DNA of 9,220 bases from an uncultured beta proteobacterium (lineage in GTDB: Bacteria > Pseudomonadota > Gammaproteobacteria > Burkholderiales > Burkholderiaceae), in the NCBI GenBank assembly GCA_903845455.1, contig CAIMXN010000070.1, positions 1-9,220 of the forward strand. Reading direction: 5' to 3'. The stretch's first letter is position 1. The number at the start of each line of letters is the position of its first letter. The notes below the pieces were generated by a model. The model saw nothing but the letters and a program-made list of their open reading frames with translations, had not been told where the DNA came from and did no database searches. The translations under genes and the position numbers were made by a program. Positions 1 through 6,099 of this stretch are shown one piece after another.

Positions 1-55
1 CAAGACCCTCTCTGCTGATGTCAGAGAGGTGATTTCTAAGGCATTGGGAAATTAA
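1..55 (+). CDS. pepN: C-terminal end of an upstream gene, probably aminopeptidase N (partial)
   Basis: A frame open from the window edge (codons from position 2) ends at TAA 53-55 and encodes KTLSADVREVISKALGN. The short amphipathic ending of the type L-S-x-D-V-x-E-(I/V)-(I/V)-x-K/R-A-L resembles the C-terminus of proteobacterial PepN, an M1-family zinc aminopeptidase. I recall pepN lying just upstream of fbp in Burkholderiales. Only 17 residues are visible, so the identity rests on weak resemblance plus gene order; that a real gene ends here is more certain than which gene it is. Confidence 0.5.
   Translation, partial: KTLSADVREVISKALGN
7..29 (+). repeat. Perfect 8-bp hairpin inside the end of the upstream gene
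   Basis: CCTCTCTG (7-14) and CAGAGAGG (22-29) are exact inverted repeats with a 7-nt loop. The hairpin lies in the last codons of the upstream gene and is followed by GTGATTTCT rather than a U-run, so it is not a canonical intrinsic terminator. It could slow polymerase or protect an mRNA 3' end, or be chance. Confidence 0.4.
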
Positions 56-96
56 GACTCATAACAGGGCAAAATAGACCCTAATTACCAATAGAG

Positions 97-126
97 CACT
101 AACAAGCACTACGAAACACTACGGAG
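97..126 (+). repeat. Three tandem 10-bp repeats in the fbp leader
   Basis: The motif CACTA starts at 97, 107 and 117, exactly 10 bp apart. The second and third copies extend to CACTACG. The third copy runs into the Shine-Dalgarno of fbp (GGAGA, 123-127). The one-helical-turn spacing would suit a DNA-binding regulator presented on one face of the helix; on RNA the copies could be repeated single-stranded sites close to the ribosome. The repeats are visible in the sequence; any role is inference. Confidence 0.5.
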
Positions 127-127
127 A
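123..127 (+). promoter_or_regulatory. Ribosome binding site that fixes the TTG start of fbp
   Basis: GGAGA lies 8 nt before TTG 136-138. No in-frame ATG lies nearby upstream, and the next in-frame ATG (184) would remove 16 residues and has no comparable site. The Shine-Dalgarno therefore supports the rare TTG initiator. Confidence 0.7.
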
Positions 128-135
128 ATCATTTT

Positions 136-1140
136 TTGAACCCCCCAACCAGCTTAAAGACGAATTTCAAGCAATACCTGGGAATGACCAAGGTAAAAGG
201 TGCCGCTGTGCCTGCGGGCCTGCAAGAACTTTTATTGGCAGTGGCTGATACCTGTAACACGCTGAGTCATGAAGTGGCGCAAGGCGCTTTGATTGGCCTA
301 TTGGGATCTGCTGGAACGGGTAATGTGCAAGGCGAAGTTCAGCAAAAGCTGGATGTGATCGCCAATGATCTATTGATTGAAGGTGTACAGGCTTGTCAAT
401 CTTTAGCAGGCTTAGCCTCTGAAGAAATGGAATTACCACTTTCCGTGCAAGGTACTGGTGACTACCTACTGCTATTTGACCCATTAGATGGCTCTTCCAA
501 TATTGATGTAAATGTTTCGATTGGAACGATCTTTTCTGTATTGAAAAAGCAAGAACCTAAAGCACCACTGCAGACTTCTGATTTCTTATTGTCTGGTCGC
601 CATCAAGTTGCAGCGGGCTATGTGGTCTACGGACCGCAAACCACCATGGCTTTGACCTTGGGTGATGGTGTAGTGATGTTCACCTTAAATAAAGTGACTG
701 GTGAATTTGTTCTCATCAAACATGCAGTAGAAATTTCACACTCCACTAAAGAGTTTGCCATCAATATGTCTAATATGCGCCATTGGGCTGAGCCAGTGCG
801 TCGCTATGTTGAAGAATGTCTTGCTGGTACTAGTGGCGAGCGCGATAAAGATTTTAATATGCGTTGGATTGCTTCGATGGTCGCTGATGTACATCGCGTA
901 CTTTCACGGGGCGGGATCTTCATGTACCCCTGGGATCAGCGCGAACCGCATAAACCTGGAAAATTGCGCTTGCTGTACGAAGCCAATCCCATGAGCTTCT
1001 TGGTAGAGCAGGCCGGTGGAGCATCTACCAACGGTAAAGAATTGATTATGGATTTAGTGCCAACCGAGCTGCACGAGCGTGTCTCGGTGATGTTGGGATC
1101 TAAAGAAGAAATTGATCGTTTACGCCACTACCACACTTAA
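136..1140 (+). CDS. fbp: Class I fructose-1,6-bisphosphatase
   Basis: Hydrolyses fructose 1,6-bisphosphate to fructose 6-phosphate and phosphate in the cytoplasm, the committing step of gluconeogenesis, also used in sugar-phosphate recycling. The 334 residues match the usual length of about 330-340. Family motifs run in order: GNVQGEVQQKLDVIAND (62-78), ASEEME (94-99) with metal-binding glutamates, FDPLDGSSNID (114-124) with metal-binding aspartates, AAGYVVYGPQT (159-169), the nucleus of the substrate site NMSNMRHW (210-217), RGGIFMYP (258-265), and GKLRLLYEANPMSFLVEQAGG (from 275) with the conserved Lys and Glu 282. All metal and substrate positions I can align by eye are present, so it should be active. 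It starts at TTG, set by GGAGA 8 nt upstream. It converges on cphA, sharing the last four bases with it, and I see no terminator between the two genes. Confidence 0.95.
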   Translation: MNPPTSLKTNFKQYLGMTKVKGAAVPAGLQELLLAVADTCNTLSHEVAQGALIGLLGSAGTGNVQGEVQQKLDVIANDLLIEGVQACQSLAGLASEEMELPLSVQGTGDYLLLFDPLDGSSNIDVNVSIGTIFSVLKKQEPKAPLQTSDFLLSGRHQVAAGYVVYGPQTTMALTLGDGVVMFTLNKVTGEFVLIKHAVEISHSTKEFAINMSNMRHWAEPVRRYVEECLAGTSGERDKDFNMRWIASMVADVHRVLSRGGIFMYPWDQREPHKPGKLRLLYEANPMSFLVEQAGGASTNGKELIMDLVPTELHERVSVMLGSKEEIDRLRHYHT

Positions 1141-3707
1141 GGTTGAACTTTTTCCTTAAGGTAGGCGAGGGACTCCTCAACTTGGTCAATCAAGATCAAG
1201 CAAATATCACCAGACGCAAGATCATTGAGTGCAGTATCAATCGCTAAAAATTCCCCGCGGATTTCTTTTACCTGTTTTGTTTTGGTGGTACCGACCAAGC
1301 CCTCTTGTAGAAGCTTAAGGACTTCACCATCTTCGCGACCGCGCTGGCACTGGTCTTGATACAGAATAACGTTGTCAAAAGAGTTGCCCAAAATGCGAGT
1401 CAAATCCCGAATATCTTCGTCGCGACGATCACCGGCGCCACTAATAACAACGTGGCTCTTATTGGGCTTCATGGCCTCAATAGCACTAGCTAGTGCGCGC
1501 ATAGCGTCAGGATTGTGACCGTAGTCAGCAATTACAGTAGCGCCATGATGTTGGAATTGATTAAAGCGACCCGGTACCGCATTGGCAGAACTTTCAAAAC
1601 TATGCAGTCCGCGCGCAATCTTTTCAGCATCTAAACCTAAGGCCCAAGCTGCACCAATCGAGGCCATCGCATTTTCAATTTGGAATCCAAGCACACCATT
1701 TTGTGTGAATGGAATTTCGTTGACAGGGAAGCGATACATCACGCGCGAGCCTTTGGAGGCGACAATATAGGTGCCATCAAAGTAAATAACTTTTTTATTC
1801 TTGGCGCGGTGGGCTGCAATCACTGGGTGGTGTTGATTTTGTGCAAAGAAGATTACGCGACCAGAACAAACATCACCCATTTTGACAACGATAGGATCTG
1901 CTGCATTAAGAACAGCTGCACCAGTAGGTGCGACGTTTTGCACAATCACGCGTTTGAGAATCGCCAAATCTTCAACACTGGTGATGTAGTTCAGACCGAG
2001 GTGATCACCTTCTCCGATATTGGTAACCACAGCGACTTCGCAACGATCAAAACCCAAACCTTCGCGCAGCATACCGCCACGAGCAGTTTCTAGGACGGCA
2101 GCATCCGCATCAGGATGCATCAAGACGTTGCGTGCGCTACGAGGACCACTACAGTCCCCAGAATCAATCAGCTTGTGATTGATGTAGACACCATCAGTAG
2201 TTGTCATGCCAACACGCAGACCGGTTTCATTGAGTAAGTGAGAGATCAGGCGAACGGTAGTAGTCTTACCGTTGGTACCTGTAACTGCCACGACTGGAAT
2301 ACGACCATTTTCCCCTTGTGGAAACATCATATTGATGATGTCTTCACCCACTGCGCGGCTTTTGCCATAAGAGGGTTTGAGATGCATGCGTAATCCTGGT
2401 GCGGCATTGACTTCCACGATGCCACCACCTTGAGCCTCAAGAGGCTTATAAATGGCTTCACACAGAATATCCACGCCGGCAATATCTAAACCAATCATCT
2501 GAGCAGCGGCAATAGCGCTTGCAGCAACATCGGGATGAACATCATCTGTGACATCTGTAGCAGTTCCACCGGTGCTGAGGTTGGCGTTATTGCGCAATAA
2601 AATACGTTCACCTTTTTTGGGAACATATTGAGGAGTTAGTTTAAAGCTGGCTAAATGCGCCAGAGCTATCTCATCAAAGCGAATTTTGGTGAGGGCGGTT
2701 GCGTGACCGTCGCCCCGTAAGGGGTTTTGGTTTTCAATCTCGACCAGTTTAGCAATAGTGTTGATGCCATCACCAACGACTTGTGCGGGCTCACGACGAG
2801 CGGCAGCCGAGAGTCGATTGCCAACCACTAGCAAACGGTAGTCCGCACCTGGAAGATAGCGCTCTACGATGGTCTCGCGCCCAAAGGCTTGAGTCACAAT
2901 AAATCCTGCGCGTACTTCTGCTTCAGTTTGAATATTAGCGACAACCCCTTTACCTTGGTTGCCATCTTTGGGTTTAAGCACAATTGGTCCGCCAATTTTT
3001 TGTGCAGCTTGCCATGCGGCATCAGCAGTGGTCACCACTTCACCAATGGGCACAGATACTCCGGCTGCAGCCAGCAAGTTTTTAGTGAGTTCTTTATCTT
3101 GGGCTATCGCTTCGGCAATGGCGCTGGTATCACTGGTTTCGGCAGCTTGAATACGTTTTTGTTTGCTACCCCAACCAAATTGCACCATGCTGCCTGCGGT
3201 CATGCGGCGAAAGGGAATATTGCGTTGAACTGCAGCATCAACGATAGAGCCAGTACTCGGCCCCAAACGCACATCTTCGTAAAGCGCCTCAAGCTCAGAG
3301 AGGGCTGCAGCCAAATCAAATGGTGCATCGCTCAAGGTCGCCTGAATTAAGGCAAAAGCAAAGTCAAAAGCCATGCGACCGACGACTTCTTCGATATATT
3401 CGACAACCACTTGATAGACGCCAGGCTCAAGAGTTTGAACAGTACGACTAAAGGTAACCGGGCAACCTGCTTGCGCCTCTAAACCTAAAGCTGCGTGCTC
3501 TAAGGCGTGAGCTAAAGAAAGAACTTCGTTATGCCCACCGCGGCGCATGCTACCGAGTTGAGGAAAACGGGCGCGGATCTTGGTTTCAAATTGGGGAATA
3601 GAGTCAATGGAGCGCTCAGATTCCTCGCAAGAAACAATTGCCTCTAAAGCGGTATGACGGCTCCATAAGTTGGGGCCACGTAGCATCCGAATTCGGGTAA
3701 TTTCCAA
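1137..3707 (-). CDS. cphA: Cyanophycin synthetase (full-length CphA)
   Basis: ATP-dependent enzyme that extends cyanophycin, a poly-aspartate backbone with arginine on each side chain, as a cytoplasmic nitrogen and carbon reserve. The 856 residues fit the roughly 860-880 expected for CphA. Order: N-terminal domain opening with LRGPNLWSRHTALEA (9-23); ATP-grasp domain with VLKPKDGNQGKGV (243-255), STGGTATDVTDDVHPD (378-393) and EVNAAPGLRMHLKP (432-445, metal-ligand Glu and Asn); Mur-ligase-like domain with P-loop GTNGKTTT (477-484), ETARGG (540-545) and NIGEGDHLG (563-571); C-terminal domain with VPGRF (711-715), ADYGHNPDA (727-735) and GDRRDED (759-765). In the family the ATP-grasp site adds Asp and the Mur-like site adds Arg; both look intact. 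The start is TTG (3707-3705) right after the TAA of cphA', with GGAG 5 nt upstream, which fits translational coupling. No cphB lies nearby. Confidence 0.96.
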   Translation of the reverse strand: MEITRIRMLRGPNLWSRHTALEAIVSCEESERSIDSIPQFETKIRARFPQLGSMRRGGHNEVLSLAHALEHAALGLEAQAGCPVTFSRTVQTLEPGVYQVVVEYIEEVVGRMAFDFAFALIQATLSDAPFDLAAALSELEALYEDVRLGPSTGSIVDAAVQRNIPFRRMTAGSMVQFGWGSKQKRIQAAETSDTSAIAEAIAQDKELTKNLLAAAGVSVPIGEVVTTADAAWQAAQKIGGPIVLKPKDGNQGKGVVANIQTEAEVRAGFIVTQAFGRETIVERYLPGADYRLLVVGNRLSAAARREPAQVVGDGINTIAKLVEIENQNPLRGDGHATALTKIRFDEIALAHLASFKLTPQYVPKKGERILLRNNANLSTGGTATDVTDDVHPDVAASAIAAAQMIGLDIAGVDILCEAIYKPLEAQGGGIVEVNAAPGLRMHLKPSYGKSRAVGEDIINMMFPQGENGRIPVVAVTGTNGKTTTVRLISHLLNETGLRVGMTTTDGVYINHKLIDSGDCSGPRSARNVLMHPDADAAVLETARGGMLREGLGFDRCEVAVVTNIGEGDHLGLNYITSVEDLAILKRVIVQNVAPTGAAVLNAADPIVVKMGDVCSGRVIFFAQNQHHPVIAAHRAKNKKVIYFDGTYIVASKGSRVMYRFPVNEIPFTQNGVLGFQIENAMASIGAAWALGLDAEKIARGLHSFESSANAVPGRFNQFQHHGATVIADYGHNPDAMRALASAIEAMKPNKSHVVISGAGDRRDEDIRDLTRILGNSFDNVILYQDQCQRGREDGEVLKLLQEGLVGTTKTKQVKEIRGEFLAIDTALNDLASGDICLILIDQVEESLAYLKEKVQP

Positions 3708-5900
3708 TTAAGCTCCAGCTACCGCATTAGTATCAGGGACAAAGGTTTCGGCGGCGGCCTCGATCACATTAAAGGGAATATCCAAACCCCATGCAGCAGC
3801 GATCGCTGCACCCAGATTCATACTTGTCCATGGGGCACTCACATTTGGCTCTGAATGACGAGGAACTGGAATACTTTTTTGATCTAGCTTCCCACGTCTG
3901 AGAGTAAGTTGTTGATTACCCACTAAGACTACGCGTCCATCATTTTTCAGATGTTCTTCAATCAATGGTGAGTTAGGATTTTGTGTAAAGAAAATCACTT
4001 CACCATCACAAAGTTCTGCCATTTGTGCAACCATGGGATCATCAGCATTGAGGACTGCAACACCAGTAGGTAGAACAACATCGACTTGCGTGCGCACAAT
4101 GCTGAAAACTTGGTCTTCATCAAAGATGGCATATTGCGGAAAATTGGCCTTAGGATCCACATTCAGCACAACACCAACTTGACAACGGTCATATGCCAAA
4201 CCTTCAATCAGCATAGACAGGTGATTATTCTCAATGACGGCTGCTTCAACTGCGCGATTAAGTAATGTGCGCCGAGCATTTTCCCAATTGGTGACATTAC
4301 TTTTTGGTATCGTGCGATTGCCAAAAGACAAACCTTTGCTGCTCGATAGCCCGACATAGCGATTGGTTAATCTTAAGAAATGCGCAATCATTTCGGCAAC
4401 AGGTGTTTTGCCACGTTCACCGCAGATACCGATGACCGGAATTCTGAAATCAGTTCCAGGAGGAAAGAGGTGATTAGCAATTTCTTTACCAACTGGTTGA
4501 GGCTTGCCGCTGGCTGGTTTGAGATGCATCAGTAGACCAGGTCCTGCATTAACTTCAACAATCGCTGCATTTTGCGCTGCCAGGGGTTTGCTAATATCTT
4601 GTGCTACTAAGTCAACGCCAGCAATCTCGAGACCAACCACGCGTGCAGCTAAAGCCACTTGGCTTGCCACCTCTGGGTGCACTAAGTCAGTGACATCAAA
4701 AGCAACGTTCCCATTACTCTGTATAAGCACTTTGTAATCAGTTGCTGGAATACTCTCACCAGTGAGTTTTTGCCGAGCAAGTTCAAGCTCTACGGCAGAG
4801 TCAATGCGCACTGGATTAAGCGGATGCTCTTCTGCAGTCCCACGCCGGGGATCTGAATTAATCTGGATCTGAATCAACTCATAAACAGTATGTTTGCCAT
4901 CACCAGTCACCCAAACAGTTTCACCTTTGGCGGCAGCAACCACTTTATTGCCCACTACCAACAAACGATGTTCGTCACCAATAATGTGGCGCTCTACCAA
5001 GACCTCGCTACCTTCATTCATTGCCACTGCATAAGCGGCTTCAATTTCTTGTTGGGTATAGAGGTTAATAAAAACACCGCGGCCATGGTTGCCGTCAATG
5101 GGCTTGACCACGACAGGTAAGCCAATGTCTTGCGCCGCTTCCCATGCATCATCTGGGCTAGTAACAGTTCTGCCTTCTGGGGTAGGTACGCCAGCGCTAG
5201 CGAGTAAGCTTTTGGTGAGATCTTTATCTCTAGAAATGGTTTCAGCGATTGCGCTAGTTTGATCGGTTTCAGCAGTCCAGATACGACGTTGTTTAGCACC
5301 GTAACCCAGTTGGACTAAATTACCTGCGGATAATCGAATGGATGGGATGCCACGTTCTTCAGCGGCATTCACAATACAAGCAGTGCTTGGACCTAGCAAG
5401 AGATCGTCGCCAAGCTCACGTAGATTTTCAACGATGGTTTGCACTTCAGCAACGCAATCTTTATTGTCTTGGGCTAATGCAAGATATAAATCGCGAGCAT
5501 ATTTCAGGGCAGTCAGTGTGACTTCTTCATTGATGGCGCTCACCATGACTTTGTAAACACTCCGGCGATCACCATCACGCGCTTTACCAAACCCACCTGG
5601 AATGCCAGCTAAGTTTTGAAGCTCGAGCGTAAGGTGCTCCATGATGTGTGCTGGCCAAGTACCTTCTTCGACCCTTTTCAGAAATCCACCAGGCTCGCCG
5701 TAGCTGCAGCGGTGCTCTTGAAGGCTGGGTAGGGCTTTGACTAGACGCTCATAGAAACCAGGAATGAGATGGGAAGGGTAGTCCTCGAGATCGCCAATAT
5801 CGATCCAAACCTCAATAACAGGATGGTAGGTCCACATATTAGGACCACGGAGATGCTTAACACTCAGAATCTCAATGGTTTTATCAAGTAATTGGGGCAT
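3708..5900 (-). CDS. cphA': Truncated cyanophycin synthetase paralogue, CphA'-type
   Basis: A 730-residue paralogue of the downstream CphA. N-terminal domain with HLRGPNMWTYHPVIE (16-30); ATP-grasp domain with VVVKPIDGNHGRGV (263-276), RLLVVGN (312-318) and EVNAGPGLLMHLKP (449-462). The Mur-ligase-like part is altered: the P-loop GTNGKTTT of CphA is GERGKTPV (494-501), ETARGG is ENNHLS (556-561), and NIGEGDHLG is NVDPKANFP (580-588). The protein ends at TFVPDTNAVAGA, which aligns with SFESSANAVPGR in CphA, so the whole Mur C-terminal domain is absent. The ATP-grasp region also differs, with GGTATDVTD changed to NVAFDVTD and the RREPAQVVGDG stretch changed to KGETVWVTGDG. Arg addition is therefore unlikely; a role as partner subunit, Asp-adding or regulatory protein is inference. 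Similar CphA' proteins are known next to cphA in Cupriavidus. It starts at ATG 5900-5898 without a clear Shine-Dalgarno and is first in a two-gene unit with cphA. Confidence 0.92.
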   Translation of the reverse strand: MPQLLDKTIEILSVKHLRGPNMWTYHPVIEVWIDIGDLEDYPSHLIPGFYERLVKALPSLQEHRCSYGEPGGFLKRVEEGTWPAHIMEHLTLELQNLAGIPGGFGKARDGDRRSVYKVMVSAINEEVTLTALKYARDLYLALAQDNKDCVAEVQTIVENLRELGDDLLLGPSTACIVNAAEERGIPSIRLSAGNLVQLGYGAKQRRIWTAETDQTSAIAETISRDKDLTKSLLASAGVPTPEGRTVTSPDDAWEAAQDIGLPVVVKPIDGNHGRGVFINLYTQQEIEAAYAVAMNEGSEVLVERHIIGDEHRLLVVGNKVVAAAKGETVWVTGDGKHTVYELIQIQINSDPRRGTAEEHPLNPVRIDSAVELELARQKLTGESIPATDYKVLIQSNGNVAFDVTDLVHPEVASQVALAARVVGLEIAGVDLVAQDISKPLAAQNAAIVEVNAGPGLLMHLKPASGKPQPVGKEIANHLFPPGTDFRIPVIGICGERGKTPVAEMIAHFLRLTNRYVGLSSSKGLSFGNRTIPKSNVTNWENARRTLLNRAVEAAVIENNHLSMLIEGLAYDRCQVGVVLNVDPKANFPQYAIFDEDQVFSIVRTQVDVVLPTGVAVLNADDPMVAQMAELCDGEVIFFTQNPNSPLIEEHLKNDGRVVLVGNQQLTLRRGKLDQKSIPVPRHSEPNVSAPWTSMNLGAAIAAAWGLDIPFNVIEAAAETFVPDTNAVAGA
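3713..3716 (-). promoter_or_regulatory. Ribosome binding site for the TTG start of cphA
   Basis: On the minus strand GGAG sits inside the last codons of cphA', 5 nt before the TTG initiator of cphA, with the cphA' stop TAA between them. This supports TTG rather than the internal Met 8, since the residues before Met 8 (MEITRIR) match the usual CphA N-terminus. Confidence 0.65.
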
Positions 5901-5915
5901 GTGTGGAATCGCGAG

Positions 5916-5941
5916 GGTTGGCGCCTGTTTGGGCGGGAACC
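5916..5941 (-). promoter_or_regulatory. GC-rich hairpin in the cphA' leader
   Basis: On the minus strand GGTT-CC-CGCC, loop CAAACA, GGCG-CC-AACC can form two 4-bp stems separated by a symmetric CC/CC internal loop. It ends 15 nt before the cphA' ATG, in a leader much richer in G+C than the AT-rich promoter region behind it. An adjoining direct repeat ACGGT-ctg-ACGGT and a TGTGGA/TCCACA pair (5981-5985 region against 5901-5907) could close a larger fold. No strong Shine-Dalgarno is present, so the fold might influence initiation. I recognise no riboswitch class. Confidence 0.3.
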
Positions 5942-5993
5942 GTCAGACCGTCTCTCTGTTTCTAGTAGTTATTGGAAATCCACAAAATTAGCA

Positions 5994-6020
5994 AAAATAT
6001 ATAAAAAGCCTTACTGTCAA
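5994..6020 (-). promoter_or_regulatory. Possible cphA' promoter (TTGACA with AT-rich -10)
   Basis: On the minus strand a consensus -35 TTGACA (6020-6015) is followed 15 bp later by TATTTT (5999-5994) and, overlapping it, TATATT at 13 bp spacing. The spacing is short for sigma-70, so the promoter would be weak or assisted. The -35 lies within one arm of the inverted repeat at 6015-6052. Transcription from here would give a leader of roughly 90 nt. Confidence 0.3.
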
Positions 6021-6052
6021 CTTTAACGGCTTTCCAGTCATTAAAGTTGACA
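6015..6052. promoter_or_regulatory. Perfect 12-bp inverted repeat, candidate shared operator
   Basis: TGTCAACTTTAA (6015-6026) and TTAAAGTTGACA (6041-6052) match exactly as inverted repeats with a 14-bp spacer, giving arms 26 bp apart centre to centre. The repeat sits in the region between divergent cphA' and the ABC exporter gene, centred at 6033.5. Each arm contains an outward-facing TTGACA. If transcription of the exporter starts near 6096, the dyad is centred near -62, a typical upstream activator position. The arms do not match CRP, FNR, ArgR or NtrC consensus sites as I know them. It lacks a U-run and is not a terminator. The regulator is unknown and is not encoded in the window. Confidence 0.6.
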
Positions 6053-6083
6053 CTAGCTATAAATAGAAAAACTCCAGCTCAAC

Positions 6084-6089
6084 TATACT
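6084..6089 (+). promoter_or_regulatory. Likely -10 box of the ABC exporter operon
   Basis: TATACT (5 of 6 to consensus) lies 10 bp before the ATG. No good -35 exists at 16-18 bp upstream (AAATAG-like sequence), so activation from the dyad at 6015-6052 is plausible. Transcription would start about 6095-6097, leaving a leader of only a few bases. This agrees with the poor Shine-Dalgarno (AGGG only 3 nt before ATG) and suggests near-leaderless translation. The box is seen; the start site is inferred. Confidence 0.4.
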
Positions 6090-6099
6090 TTTAGGGTCA

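Noticed and set aside
7..29. Intrinsic terminator after the upstream gene
   Set aside because: The hairpin is perfect but sits inside the coding region and is followed by GTGATTTCT, with no U-run.
1680..2093. Open frame of 137 codons on the plus strand opposite cphA
   Set aside because: Lies wholly antisense to a conserved enzyme gene, has no Shine-Dalgarno and no recognisable motif; its length reflects the codon pattern of cphA.
2889..3350. Open frame of 153 codons on the plus strand opposite cphA
   Set aside because: Antisense to the conserved ATP-grasp part of CphA, low-complexity content, no plausible start signals.
3708..3760. cphA' as a recent pseudogene truncated by frameshift
   Set aside because: The next gene starts immediately after its stop, leaving no leftover Mur C-terminal coding sequence, and its catalytic changes are spread through the domain rather than at one lesion.
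6041..6064. Sigma-70 promoter TTGACA ... TATAAA toward the exporter
   Set aside because: The two boxes are only 5 bp apart, and no -10 box lies 16-18 bp after TTGACA.
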